Shown here in pieces: positions 1-12,824 of a stretch of DNA of 64,000 nt (its first letter is position 1; the number at the start of each line of letters is the position of its first letter). Location of the stretch: contig CM063109.1 of assembly GCA_031841125.1 (NCBI GenBank), positions 62,001-126,000 on the forward strand, in the 5' to 3' direction. The position numbers and the translations under genes were made by a program. Source of the stretch: Acanthococcus lagerstroemiae (taxonomy: Eukaryota; Arthropoda; Insecta; Hemiptera; Eriococcidae). The notes under the pieces were generated by a model, which saw nothing but the letters and a program-made list of their open reading frames with translations, did not search any database and had not been told where the DNA came from.

Positions 1-70
1 TTTTAATAATAGTTAGATTATAGCAGCAAAAGGCAATAACACTCTCAGTAAATAAAAATAATAATATAAT

Positions 71-230
71 ATTGTGGACCCGATGGATTGTCTCCACCCC
101 AATTCCGCAAATCTAATTCTCGATCTTTCAGCCTCTCAAGATTATTCATGGTTAACTTTTTTCGATTCAGATCTATTGTGGATCCGTTGGGTTGACCCCG
201 ACCCCAACTTCGGAAATTGAATTCTCCATT
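71..230. repeat. Diverged two-copy tandem duplication
   Basis: Two copies of about 57 bp, each starting ATTGTGGA(C/T)CCG and continuing through a CCCCAA(C/T)T core, begin near 71 and 174, a period of about 103 bp. No gene is recognisable in 1-1000. The rest of that stretch is AT-rich sequence with short accidental frames. Confidence 0.6.
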
Positions 231-1005
231 TGGTCGGCTTAAGAAATAATTTTCCGTGAGCCCCTGTTTATTTTTTTGTTCGAAGTCTTTTAAAGAGTCA
301 TAAGGTATATCAGAACAGTGAAATTTGTAGCTGTAATAGTATTTAACTCACAAATCATTGATTTATGTAGTATTTTTATGTTCTTGAATTTCTCTCTAGG
401 GACCATAACTAGAAATTTCAGAAGGGAACGTATACTCAGAAGTCCGAAAAATCGTAAAAAATGGTTACTCGATCGATAATGAATTAAAATGGAGTAAAGC
501 CTAAACAAAATTCAATTTTTTGCATGTAATAGGCTATATTGTTTTTCATATGTAAAGTAGATAAACTCACTTCTGAATAATATTAATACATTTGTTATGA
601 CATAACCTGTCATATTTAAAATCCATAATTAGAACTGTGCATGTAGAAAAATGAAGTTTTACTTGATTTCTTTAGCCTTTGTTTAACATTTCCAATGTGT
701 CTCCCTTGAAACAGTAAACTTGATGTGAAGTCGAAAAAATACATGTTTTGATTAAAACTGCTTTTTTCTCTCGGACAGTATGAGAACATCTATCTCTATG
801 TATCAACGACTTTACCTGCAGTGGACACTTCTAAATTTGAAATAGTTACAGTATATGCATATACTCGTACTGTAGTTTGATATTTACAAAAGGTGTATCT
901 CTGTGTAATGATAATAGGTGCATCCTCATAGAGGTTAACTTTTTTTCCTATATAAATAAAATAAATTCTGTGTTTCTATAGTGCAAATTAACCTATATTT
1001 CATTA

Positions 1006-1052
1006 ACTCCGGGGGTGGGCCCGCGAAGCGGGCAGGGGGCGGAGCCCCCTAG
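1006..1052 (+). mobile_element. Candidate Helitron-type 3' terminus
   Basis: A GC-rich island in AT-rich DNA holds two stem-loops, CCCGCGAAGCGGG and GGGGGCGGAGCCCCC. It ends in CTAG followed by T. Helitrons end in CTRR just after a short GC-rich hairpin and insert between A and T, which matches. A homologous end lies inverted at 43651-43695. The 5' TC end and any Rep/helicase gene were not found, so the element length is unknown. A T-rich run follows at 1061-1081. Confidence 0.5.
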
Positions 1053-1324
1053 TATAATATATATTTTTTTTTTTTTTTTTTAAACTAGGTTATCAATTTT
1101 CGATTTTTTTTATTTTTATTTTTTTTTAAGTATTAAGATTTCAAACAAAAATTACTTGAAATCCGTTGGAAAATGTGAAAAAACTCTTTCGCTATTATCG
1201 TTTTTAATTTCTTAGGCAGCTTCTAATTACCAAGTTACAAAAAAGTAGTCTGATAAAAAAATGGAAACTCGACCACTTTATATTACAATATCAATTCTTT
1301 TAACATCAACACAGAATTGGCCAA

Positions 1325-1915
1325 CTTGGTCTAGGATTGCACAGAACTTACACACAAATGTGAACTCGGTCTAGGATTGCATAGAACTTGCACACAAATG
1401 TGAACTCGGTCTAGGATTGCACAGACTTGCACACAAATGTAAGCTCGGTTACAGAGAACAGAACTTACACACAAATGTGTTTTCAACAGTGAATGTACAG
1501 AAATGTGAGCTCGGTCTAGGATTGCACAGAACTTGCACACAAATGTGAACTCGGTCTAGGATTGCACAGAACTTACACACAAATGTGTTTTCAACAGCGA
1601 ATGTACAAAAATGTGACTTCAACAGTGAATGCCCAGAAAAGTGTTTTCAACAGCGAATGTACAGAAATGTGACTTCAACAGCGAATGTACAAAAATGTGA
1701 GCTCGATTGAGAGAGAACAGAACTTACACAGAAAAAATGTTTTCAACAGCGAATGTACAAAAATGTGAGCTCGGTCTAGGATTGTACAGATCTTACACAG
1801 AAATGTGTTTTCAACATCGAATGTACAGAAATGTGAGCTCGATTCAGAGAGAACAAAACTCACTCAGAAAAATGTTTTCAACAGTAAATGTACAGAAATG
1901 TGAACTTGGCCAACT
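1325..1915. repeat. Complex minisatellite
   Basis: Degenerate tandem units of about 40-60 bp are built from two modules. One is CTCGGTCTAGGATTGCACAG plus ACTTGCACACAAATGTG. The other is TTTTCAACAGCGAATGTACA plus GAAATGTGA. Copies differ by indels and module order, so the open frames across it on both strands are repeat by-products, not genes. Confidence 0.85.
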
Positions 1916-3390
1916 TGGTCTAGAACCCAACCTTTCTATACTACTCATACAGCAAACTATATATTCAATCGCTCTAAGCAAAACATATCTATTGACTAAA
2001 CCCTCGTCAGTCGTTTGTAATTATCCTAAAAGAATATAATTCGAGGGCCCATTATTATCTAGTCAGATGTTACATCAACTGACTTCCTGGAATTCTAAGT
2101 TATAGGTAGAACGTTATTTGCGCATGCTTTTTTCTCCAAAATTTTTCTTCTTTTGTTCCAGTTCTTTGACACTCCTTCATCACAAGTCCTCATCCCCTTG
2201 GGATCCCTCTCCTCCTAACATAAACTTCCTCCTCAGGGTAAGTTACCTTGTAAGAAGGAGGGGTCTAAGGGGCAGGATAGGCATTTCGGATTTTTTTGCC
2301 ATAGTAGAAGAGTAGGCGGAGAGGGAAACCCTTTCCCTGGGGTCAGCTACCCTGGAAAAAGGCCGACAGACCGATCAAGTGGCAGAATAGAGGTCTCACC
2401 CCCTACCGTGGACCCTCCGTTGGGTTAAGTTACCTCAGAAGAAAGAGAGGTTTACGGACGACGATGCCAGTCCCAATTACGTATGACCATAGTAATCTGG
2501 TTGCAGTGACAGCCTAAAACGATGGCATTGGCGATGACGATGACCACTACCATCACCAGGTTTACTATTTCCATGGAAATTACACCAAATGCATAATGTC
2601 TCATGTCATTATGCCTGTTGGTAACCGCGAGGAACGACAATGATTACCATAACCACAACAAATTTACATTCTTACGTTCTTATGTCTGTCATCACAGAAA
2701 TGTGGTTGTCGGGGGAGGGGGAAGACGACCCCTGAGGTAGGCCGTGAATACGAAGGGAGCGTTTGAGAAACTAAATTTTTCGAGAACAAGATTATATCGT
2801 GTCCTTGTTTGTAAGTCATCTGCATGATGATATAATGTATGCTTCCTGCACTTGAAACTTTTCCAGTTTCGAATAATGTCATCTAATATTCTTTTTTATG
2901 GTAATAAGGTTTTATTGTAGATACATGTCAAGCAAAAGAAGTGACACCCAAGAAGATCCATAATGTAGTCAAGCAATGATTAAAAAATAAGATAGTCACA
3001 ATCAGGAAAAGAAAGCTTGCGGGGTGTGCCGTCGCCTGTTTTTGGAAACTGCTGATTGCGCTGAACCAGGCGGTAGTCCTGACAAATTCAATACTTATAA
3101 TAATTAATATAACATATAACTCTTATTCATGTATTGTCATATTATTAATATACCATTTGGATACATTTATCCGCAGATTTTTTCACACATTGCCCCCCTA
3201 CCCCGTTTTCGGTGACTGAAACAAATTACAACTAAAAGAGATAGGTAAACAATTCTGAACAGAAATTTTGTTATTGGGAGAATATTTATTTCCCTCATTT
3301 GTCACTCAACGTAAACTAAAAGGAATAATTTTATCCGATATTGGAGAGCATCAGTTTTCAGAACCCTCTTTGGGGGAGCATACCTGAGAC
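1916..3390. other. No gene recognised
   Basis: Short frames only, with no domain or convincing exon. A pyrimidine-rich stretch near 2140-2190 (TTCTCC, TTTGTTCCAG) resembles segments at 8368 and 9219. A weakly repeated GGTAAGTTACC/GGTCAGCTACC pattern occurs at 2236-2430. Confidence 0.5.
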
Positions 3391-3395
3391 ACACA

Positions 3396-3672
3396 TCTGC
3401 TAGCAGAATATTTGAATGCATGGCTTACACAGCTTTATAACGCTAGCGTACAACAGAATACAAGGAACGCTAGCGTGTTCCATAATATTATCCAGAGTAT
3501 TTACGCTAGCAGAGAAACCAAAAACGCGAGGATGTGCTAGCGTTTTGCGTACTAGCGTTGTAATAATACAGTTTAAAACGCGACGCTTGGTGCATTCACG
3601 TTTTTCATATGAAAACCGCTACATCTGATTTTCTGCTAGTTTGAATTCTGCTAGTCCCATTTCCGCTAGGTG
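3396..3672. repeat. Cluster of GCTAGC motifs
   Basis: About nine sites of the form (T/C)GCTAG(C/T) occur within 275 bp (near 3399, 3443, 3469, 3503, 3535, 3549, 3636, 3650, 3666), several extended to CGCTAGCGT. CTAG is usually infrequent, so the clustering is unlikely to be chance. It could be subterminal binding repeats of a DNA transposon or a protein-binding array. No TIR was identified. Confidence 0.55.
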
Positions 3673-4082
3673 ACGAATTCGATGCACTTTTTGTCAATAG
3701 GGTCAGCGCTGAAAAATATAATAATAACCGTACAATTAATAACAATGCCAATCAGTAAAATAAAATAGGAATGCAATTGTTCAATTTTCCTGGTCAAATT
3801 CTTAGTGGTTCTTATATTCAAAAATATCAGATAAAACACACTAGGGTTAATTTCGAACATAAATTTAAAAATTCATCAACCACAAAATGGATAGAAACCA
3901 AAACTCTATCAGCACCCCTTAGCTCAAATTTTGATATCCCTCTGAATTTAATCCTAAAGTGTATAACATTATACATTTTAATATCTTTTGACACTCTCAA
4001 ACGCTGTCTTCAAAGTCGGCCCAGCTCAATTTGTTATCATATAGCGATTAGATTTACAAATATTCAACAATTTCAGACATAC

Positions 4083-4388
4083 CTGTTTTCATTTTCTTCT
4101 AAACATTCAGACTGCTGAAGAATCAAATCAACAGCTTGTGTAACGTTGTATTTTCTTTTGCTAGGAGATTTTCGAAGACTGTTTGCTTGCTTTAGTTGAT
4201 TATCGGGAAATTTAAATTGCGTTGGTACGGCATCTGGTTTAAGTCTTGGTTTGCTGCTCCAGCCTGACGTTTCATTAGCATCTGCAGAAAAATGGCTCGA
4301 GCATATTTGAGAGGATTTAGACGGAGTCCAATTATCACGTTTCATATTAATGAGCCATTTTTTCAACAACTTTTTATCTTTTGGAAAA
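4083..4388 (-). CDS. THAP zinc-finger domain exon (partial gene)
   Basis: This internal exon encodes most of a THAP domain, a C2CH zinc finger that binds DNA. Visible are the FSFPKD start, the conserved tryptophan in KKWLINM, the CSSHF pair (third Cys and His ligands) and the closing AVPT box. A basic tail (KSPSKRKYN) follows. The exon has an acceptor TATTTCAG at its start and a donor AG|GTATGT at its end. The first CxxC pair must lie in an upstream exon above 4388, which I could not find, and any following exon below 4080 is also unseen. It may be a host THAP protein or the N-terminus of a P/THAP-type transposase. A second, complete THAP gene lies at 30636-31376. Confidence 0.75.
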
Positions 4389-4608
4389 CTGAAATACATA
4401 TTACCACATCCATCAGTTTCGATAATCTTTAACTCTAACAAGAAGATCAAAATTCTAAAAAGTTTTCACTTTCCAGGATTGAAAAGAACTTTGTATTACA
4501 CATGCATCGAAACAAAGGTTTAACAGTCTCAGTTTGCAGATTGAAAGTTCACGTTTTCACGATAGATCGCAGCTGCGTTTGTAAATGCTATGGCACGTGC
4601 GCAGAAGA

Positions 4609-4648
4609 CTCTTTTCAGTCCTAGGACTTGCAAAAGGACTGAAAAGAG
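4609..4648. repeat. Perfect 14-bp inverted repeat (hairpin)
   Basis: CTCTTTTCAGTCCT and its exact reverse complement are separated by 12 bases. It lies just upstream of the THAP exon in that gene's direction and next to TGACGTCA at about 4650. It may be a small MITE remnant or a regulatory hairpin. Confidence 0.6.
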
Positions 4649-4730
4649 ATGACGTCACATATTTTTCTTTCACAGATGTGTACAATCTAGGTACAATTAG
4701 CTGTTCGATGCATTTGTAATACAAAATATT

Positions 4731-4854
4731 TTACAATGCAAGGATTGAAGCGAGTTATCACGCCTCCGCACGACTAGCTTCACTCGCCTTCGGCTCGCTC
4801 CGCTAACAGTCGCACTCGGCGTGATAAAGCTCGCTTTCAATCCTTGCAGTGTAA
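4731..4854. mobile_element. Small foldback MITE
   Basis: Arms of about 33 bp start TTACAATGCAAGGATTGAAG on the left and TTACACTGCAAGGATTGAAA on the reversed right. Both continue into GCGAG...TTATCACGCC. The whole 124 bp is close to one hairpin with a GC-rich loop. There is no coding capacity. It is a nonautonomous TIR element of unknown superfamily. Confidence 0.7.
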
Positions 4855-5638
4855 TATACTATTGTATTTGTTTTTGATGTTAATGATGAACATTCTTAGT
4901 CTCTTTTTGATTAGTTGTTTCCCATTGACAGCAATTACTGAGTTCGAAACGATAGTTGTGGCTTTTAATGCTACAACAACATTCGTGGGGAACTCTTGTT
5001 TTGTGAAGAAAACTTGTGCTTTGATACAATTTTACGGCTGCTTTTGTTACAGACTTTTCCAACTTAAATTTGGGAGCGGTTGAATTATTCCTGTAAAACA
5101 AACGCTGAAGCAGGCTATGGAATAAAAGACGTATTGATTTGCCTTGTTTTCTCCGTTTTTCTTCTCATTCTTCCTTTTGTGCAAAAATATCTGGCTGTAT
5201 CAATAGAGAAATATGGTATATATAATTGAAAAATACATTGGTTGATGTATAGGCTCAAAAGTGGACTGATTTTTAGCAAATAAATCGCATCTTTTCAACA
5301 TTACAACGTTAGGATCTAGGATATACAGAACAAACTGATAACCAGAAATCACAACAAGGTCTTCTCTAATCATTATAGCACAATAGATGTTGAAACAGGG
5401 TCGTGTGCAAGATTTCCTTGTAGTAGTGTCGTCTTGATCAGTCCATATAGTTATATATAGTCAAAGGTAGGTAGGAATAAAGACAGCTGATAACGTTCTT
5501 GCCCGTAATCTACGTCATCGCCCGTTTTCATGTTTTCTGCATCTCGATACATTGGTTATATCAGCGAGGGCACGTCTATTAGTGTATTAGTGCGACGTTA
5601 CATAACGTGCAACCTAGCAACGAGCGACCAGCGACCCG

Positions 5639-5686
5639 GCAACTGAGCAACCAAATCAAAATTTTTTGATTTGGTTGCTCAGTTGC
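5639..5686. repeat. 48-bp perfect palindrome
   Basis: Two 23-bp arms (GCAACTGAGCAACCAAATC plus AAAA, then its exact complement) flank TT. It lies about 155 bp upstream of the MADF start codon at 5840, in a stretch with repeated GCAAC/GCGAC words. It could be an element end or a cruciform. Confidence 0.8.
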
Positions 5687-5750
5687 ACCTGTACTGCGCG
5701 CGTCCGTCTGATAAAGATTGCATTTATCATCGCAGAAAGCACCGGTTCTT

Positions 5751-5830
5751 ACTTCTTTTTGAAATTTTTTCCTCTCAGTTCTTTCAATTCACTTCTTTTT
5801 GAAATTTTTTCCTCTTAATTCTTTCAATTC
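5751..5830. repeat. Two-copy 40-bp direct repeat before the MADF start
   Basis: ACTTCTTTTTGAAATTTTTT followed by a CTTTCAATTC ending occurs twice head-to-tail with two mismatches. It ends 10 bases before the ATG at 5840, so it probably forms the 5' UTR or core promoter of the MADF gene. Confidence 0.85.
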
Positions 5831-5839
5831 TTTTGAAAT

Positions 5840-6630
5840 ATGAGTGAAATTACGGATTCAGTCAAGATAAATTTGATTGATCTCGTTCAAGCACAACCAT
5901 GCTTGTGGAAAATGAATTCGAATGTGTACCACCAAACGCGGCCAAAGGAGAAGACAGCTATTTGGATAAAAATAGCATCTATTCTTGGTTTAGAAAGTGA
6001 GTATTCCTCGACGTTTGCTATTTCTTTTGTACTTATTGCAGTTCTGAGTATTTATAGTTGTATGTTTTTTTAGTGAAGGCTACTAAAACCATGTGGCATA
6101 ACCTCAGAACTGTATATACCAGTGAATTGAAGAAGTGTGTGGTGAACTACAGCGGCCAGGGAGGCGATGACAGTGATGCGGAGAACAACACTGACACAAC
6201 GTATACAGGCAGCTGGCCTCTTTTTGGAAAACTCCGTTTCCTTTCAGATACTGTGACTTCTCGGAAAATGTCAAGCAGCCTAGGTACACCAGTTAACACA
6301 CAATCTTCGAGCGGCTTATCCTCTGGATATAACACCCAGAATACCACAACAACTGATGATCGTTCATCCATCATTCCTTCAGTTACTGAGCATGAATTCG
6401 TTGAAGAGATGTACGTACCCTGTGACGATGATGATGACGTTGAATCTATCCAACGTTTGGAAGGTACCCGATTGACGAAAAAAGACACAAAAACGCCTCA
6501 GACACAAAATCGGCACAAGTGGGAAAAATGTCCGAAATGTAGCTTCATTTTCCACCAATCAGATCACTGGACTCAAAATAGACACGAAGGCACAATGAAG
6601 CTAAAATGTAACCATTTTGTGTCCTTCTGA
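5840..6630 (+). CDS. MADF-domain protein, two exons (237 aa)
   Basis: Exon 1 is 5840-5996 (donor GTGAGT) and exon 2 is 6074-6630 (acceptor TTTTTTTAG), joined in phase 1. The N-terminal ~95 residues form a MADF (Myb/SANT-like, Adf-1 type) DNA-binding domain. LIDLVQAQPCLW, the WIKIAS helix, MWHNLRTVYTSELKK and SWPLFGKLRFL are all visible. The middle is Ser/Thr-rich and is followed by an acidic run (CDDDDD). No BESS motif is seen. The last ~50 residues are read from the minisatellite that continues beyond the stop, including a CPKC pair that may be chance. MADF proteins are the usual DNA-binding partner of PIF/Harbinger transposases, and many are domesticated. No transposase lies nearby, so this is either a host gene or an orphaned element gene. 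Confidence 0.75.
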
Positions 6631-6920
6631 GGCGATAATGTAACCGATGGGATTGGATACGTTCTGGACACATTGTGGACACGAGATACTACTTTGTGAC
6701 TGTTTTGAAGCACTTTTGTGTCTGATTTGTGACCGAAACTTTATTGGGTCACTTTTGTAACCTCTTGAGGCAGTATTGTGTCCATTCTGTGAATATTTTG
6801 AGGCATTATTGTGTCACTTTTGTAACCTTTTTGAGGCAATATTGGGTCGATTCTGTGACTATTCCAAGGCACGGGTCGATTTTGTAGCTGATGTGAGGCA
6901 TTACTGTGTCGTAAATGTTG
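6480..6920. repeat. Degenerate minisatellite overlapping the MADF 3' end
   Basis: Repeats of about 45 bp based on TTTTGTAACC, TTTTTGAGGCA and ATTGTGTC fill 6640-6920. The reverse complement of the same motif (GACACAAAA, GCCTCA) appears at 6484-6520 inside the final exon, so part of the coding sequence comes from the repeat. Confidence 0.75.
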
Positions 6921-6999
6921 GTGTGTAACATATGTAAGTATACGACTTGATAATAAAATCATACAAATAAAATGCATGAAACTTTGTTGTGTAAAATTT

Positions 7000-8367
7000 A
7001 ACAAACACAAAGAAAATTGAGAAACAAAAAATAAAAGATCACATTCTTTTCAACATACAAAGAGGAATCCAAGGGAAGAACTACGAGCGTCAAAAAATTT
7101 AATTAGGTACAAGTTTCATTTACCCAACCTTCTGAATTATCCCGACGGGCAAAATAACTGTCGATGGACACTTCGACAGCCGGCAATTGCCGACAAATCG
7201 ACAAAAATGCAGTAATTTTGCGGAATTAATGAGAAAACGCATTTCGTCAACGGCGACCGTGTTCGACATCACTTTTTTGACGGTGACAGACAGTACTCGA
7301 CCAGGATCGACAGAACGGAGACACCCAAACATATCCGATAGGTTCACAACGATGAAGGAAGATCTGAGATAATGTAAATTTCGAAAAAGTCGTTAGTCTT
7401 ATCTCTTATTGCATCATTCGATTCGTGTGTCTGACAGTTCTTGGCTAGTTTTTAACAAGTTCGAGTTTTCGCTGATAATTTGAATTTTGAATAAGTGCAT
7501 TGTTATTGTTAATTTGGATCTTCAATAGTGGCCCTGCAGTTCTAACTTTTTAGGAAAAGCAGTATACAAGTAAGTGTGGTAAAGTTAAGGTCGCGTCGGT
7601 GATGTTAGCGCTTACGTCTAACTGGTTCAATGTGTAGTGGTAGTCCATCAGTAACCGGCATTTCGACGACTTAGCGTCGGCGTTTAAAAGTTGATGTTTG
7701 ATGGTTTCAGAAAGCGATTGTGTCGTGTGTTTCTCTGCTTTGGCGTATTGAATGGTGTAATTTATAGGTAAGTTATGTCATTTCTATGTCATCTAATGTA
7801 ATATTCAGTTACTAATTATTCCAAGAGCAGATCAACGTGGTGGGGGAAGATTGCGAAAATTCTCTCTAGGCTGGCCCACCCGCTGTTTAAAAGATTTCTG
7901 TTTGGCCATTCGGACCCCGTATTTCAAAATTTATGTGTGTGCGCGCGGGACTGTTGGAGGTTTTTGGTTTTTGAGTAAATCCAGTCCGCAACAAGGGCAT
8001 TATCAGAGAACTAGGGAGAGTAGAAATAGCGCATGCATCTACCAAAAGTAAAGAACAGATCTTATAAGACGAGTGCTAAAACATATAAACTGTGCCTGAC
8101 CATACAACGCTTCAGCAGGTGTGTAGGTCAAAACAGGGAAATTAGTCCAGTCCTTAAGAATGTTCTGCCGGAGATGCCTCCTAGTAAGTCAACACTACCT
8201 ATGCTACTTTAATACAACATTTGATAGGATAAATTTGTTTAGTATCTTATGCAAGTACAAAGAATGTATTTGTGAGAATGTAAGAAATTTGGAAGAAGAT
8301 TTCCTTCTGGAAGATGTACCCCTCATGTAGGTTCATGTAGAGTACAATAATCTCATTGAAATTTTGT
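7000..8367. other. No gene recognised; short TCGAC-rich patch
   Basis: At 7138-7320 the sequence has scattered TCGAC/GTCGA words starting near ATCCCGACGGGCAAAATA. This resembles the reverse complement of the far end of the satellite at 13150-13190. The remaining frames show no domain. Confidence 0.45.
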
Positions 8368-9290
<923 letters not shown>

Positions 9291-9424
9291 ACTTGGAAAT
9301 CATGATGGTCAACTGACTACTTTGGCATCATTATAAGACTTGAAATTTTCCTCAACTTTTTGTTTATTTTATTATTTTACAGCCATTGACATACAACCGA
9401 ATTTTGCGTATTTGTTACAAATTT

Positions 9425-12290
9425 AATGCGCCCATCTTCGGGCATAGGCCTTCCCTACTCGTTTCCACCAGTCCCTGCCCCTCTCGTCCCTCCCTCAGGC
9501 AACTCCGGCATGTTGCCTAATTTCGTCAACTCAGCGGGTGGCAGGTCTCCCTACCTTTCTTTTTCCATCACTGGGTATCCAATCCAGAACTTTTCGTTCC
9601 AATCTTTTACCTTCCTCCCTGGCAACATGTCCAGCATAGTCAAATTTCAGTTTTTTTCATTACATATGTACAGTCCCAAACCATTGATTTTGCCCTTACC
9701 AATTTATTAGTTAGCCGGCCCCTCTTTTTACTCCAATCATCGCCCTCTCCATTGCCAATTGAGAGTACTGCTTAATTTTTTATTTTGATTTTCGGCTGTG
9801 GTCCAAGTTTGAGATCCATATAGTAGTACTGGTAAAGTGCATGACTTCCAACCAAATTTTCTTCTTCATTTCCAGTGGCATTTTATTTTTGAAAACATTT
9901 TTCAATGCCCAAAAGCTTTTCCATGCTTGCGTTCTTTTTTTTACAATTTCTTTTTCTGACTTGTCTTTAAAAGAGATAATTTGTCCCAGGTATGTTGTGC
10001 TATCTTCGATTCTAATTTTGTTGCCGTCAATCACTATGTCTTGACTGAATTTTGTGTTGGATAATAATAATACCGTTTTATTCGTATTTATAGTTAATCC
10101 CTCTTTGCCACATTGTAGGGTTAGTTCGGTTACCATAGTTTGCATCTCTCTTGCGTCCTGAGAAATTAAAGCCACATCATCAGCAATTCTCAAATTGCTG
10201 AGCCATTCACCGTTTATTTTTATTCCTTTTTGTTCCCAATCCAAATTTTGAAAAATATCCTCTGACAAGCTATTGAAGAGATTCGGGGAGAGGGGTCTCC
10301 CTGTCTAACTCCCCTTTCAATTTTAAACGTTTTCCCTGTTTTGTCCAGCCGCACTCTCCCGCTGTTATTCTTGTACATTCCTTTTATAATTTTGATCACT
10401 TTCTCTGGGATTCCCTGTCGAATTAGGGCTCCCCAGAGTGCGGAATGCGGATAGATAAATAGAATCAAAATCTTTTTGAAAATCTATAAATAGCAGGTAT
10501 GGTTGGTTATATTCCCTAGTTTTTTCTATTAACTAACCAGTTATAAATAACTGGTCAGTGGTTGATCGATTTTTACGAAAGCCAGTCTGTTCCGGACCTT
10601 GACATTCGTCTAGTTGTGTGTATATTCCGGTTTTCAGTACCTAGTTTGCCAAAAATCTTTCCAATATTTGAAGTTAGACTTATGTGTCTATAATTGTTTA
10701 TATCGTTTGTATCCCCCCCCCCTTTTTGAAAAAAAAATTATTTCGGGAAAGCTCCATTGGGATGGAGTTGTTTCTTTTTCTAAAATCAAATTGAAAATTT
10801 TTGTCAGAGTTGGTGTTAATTCTTCTGCAAAATTTTGAGTTCATAATTCCCCATCTTATCTGGACCCATTGCTTTAGTAGGATTTAATTTCCTCAAGATG
10901 GACAAGATTTCATTTTCTAGAAATGTGGTACTATTTCTTTATTATTCATTTCCATGAGAATATCTACTACTTGTTCTTTTTGGTCTTTGCTATATAGTTC
11001 CGTATAGAATCTTTTCCTGTCAAAAACAAATTTAGCTTCTCTGTTTTTAATTTTTGGGATGATAGCTTGGTCCTGAAAAACTTCGCGTTTCGCTTTCTTC
11101 ACTAAACCTGATTGTTTTATAACTTCGAACATTGTGTTTATATCGTGTGTGGGAGTATCCTTTTTAATTGCCTTTTTAACAGTTTTCCTCAGTTCAGTTA
11201 ATTCTGTCATTTCCTTTAAATCTTTGTTTAATTTTGTAGCCAACAAATTTCTTCTATCGCATAATGATATGATTTTGTTTTTTCTGATATTTTGTTTGTT
11301 ATGGAGCCTTCAACTTTTTTTTTTTTGCTAAATTTTTCAAAAACCATTTTAACTGTTTTTTCAATTTTGTCATATAAGACCTGCATTGAACAGGAATCAT
11401 TCCAGTTAACCTTTTGCAGCTCCCTTCCCATATACCTTTGTGCTTCCTCAACTTTCCCATTGAGAATCATGCTTTTACTAGGTTCATTTGTTTTAATATA
11501 GTTCTTGATTTTTGTTCTTCTTGGTATCCCAATTTTCATTCGTAATAGCCTATGGCCTGAGGGAAATTCAAACTGGTCACATCTAGACACGTCTGACTCT
11601 ATTTTCAAGTCGCTTACTATCAATTTCGTTTCTGGTAGTGCCGTGTAGTGCTAGCCATGTCAATTTCTTATTTTTTCTCTTCTCGAAGAAGGAGTTAGCT
11701 ACTTTCAATGAATTATTTTCTGTAAAGTTCAACGTACATTGACCATTCCTGTTTAGAGTTTCTCCTGTACAAAATTTACCAATAGCACTATAACATTCGG
11801 GGTCTACTTGTTTGCCTAGCTTGGTATTGAAGTCTCCCATAATTACATTGTAGTATTCCTTCTCCGCGTCAATAAGTATTTTGTAGCACTTTATAAAAGT
11901 TTTCAGTTTTTTTTATATCTGCCTGTGGGGGCGTAGATTTGAATTATCAAAAGATTTGTATTTTTTTTTCGATATTTAATTTTATCAAACTTATCCTATC
12001 TGAGATACCTTTGATTTGAGTAATTTTTTAACCCAATTTTTATTTAGTACATAGAAACCAGTTCCTCTGAACCCTTGGTATGACCGGAGTAAAAGAAGTA
12101 GTGACCGTTCTTCTTTTTCAGAAATTCTCCCCCCAGGATCCGTGTTTCCGAAAGTCCGATGATGTCAAACTGTAATTTTTTTATATTTCTTTCAAATTCA
12201 AAGATACGATCACTACCGGCTAAACCTTGGGTATTAGGTACATGTAAAAATGTTTAATTTGGTTTTCGGCTTACCTTTATAAACGCGCGA
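9425..12290 (-). pseudogene. RTE-like LINE retrotransposon, decayed
   Basis: Reading the minus strand, the fragments follow the order of an endonuclease/reverse-transcriptase LINE ORF. An APE-type endonuclease start lies at 12200-12100 (FDIIGLSETR, SGHTKGS), and MGDFNTKLG is at 11838. A linker follows at 11600-10920. RT pieces come next (VRQGDPSPRISS at about 10300, IADDVALIS near 10180, where the usual motif is FADD). The C-terminal block GRPATRWVDE with AGVAW is near 9550-9480. At least five frameshifts or stops separate the pieces, and the finger/palm core between 10900 and 10470 is poorly preserved. The motif set resembles RTE-clade or craniofacial-development-protein-2-like elements, but the clade call is inferred. 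No 5' UTR or target-site duplication was identified. Confidence 0.8.
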
Positions 12291-12592
12291 CTTGCCTGTG
12301 GGAGTTTTTCCATTTGAGGGGGTGGCGCCCGATGGAGACGAGTAGGGGGATACGCGAAAGTTCAGCCCCGCAGTTGCCGCAATCCGTATTGGGGCTCTAG
12401 TATACTGAAAATGTCTAAAATTTCATATTTGTTATTTTCTGGATATTTGTATTATTTTTAATATACATTGATTGAAAGAACTCTTACTTATTTTTCATTT
12501 TGTATGTATTAGAGTAAGCAATTTTAAAGGAGACGCTTCTCAGCAGATTGAATCATGTTTAAGTTATTCATAAGCACAAGTAGCTTGTCGGA

Positions 12593-12618
12593 GCTGGGGG
12601 AGGGCTGAAGCCCCCAGC
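12593..12618. repeat. GC-rich hairpin
   Basis: GCTGGGGG, a ten-base loop, then CCCCCAGC, in AT-rich surroundings. It recalls the hairpins of the two Helitron-type ends, but no CTRR end follows directly. Confidence 0.55.
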
Positions 12619-12824
12619 AAAATTCAAAATGAGAAGCATAAAAAAAATTTAGTACTTTACCACACCTTTTTTTGTGAGTTTTAGGGGAATTTTCAGAAGA
12701 CTGGAAGGACTTTTACGAGATGGGGAGAGGGCTAAACACCCTCACTTGCGCCTCTGGAGCTGGTGTAGTACTGAAAATAATTGAAAACGATGGGGAATGC
12801 AATTATCAAATTGTCGGACTGCCT

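Noticed and set aside
1331..1863. Cys-rich minus-strand frames (CVQVLCNP repeats)
   Set aside because: Translation of a minisatellite; the frame breaks at every indel between units.
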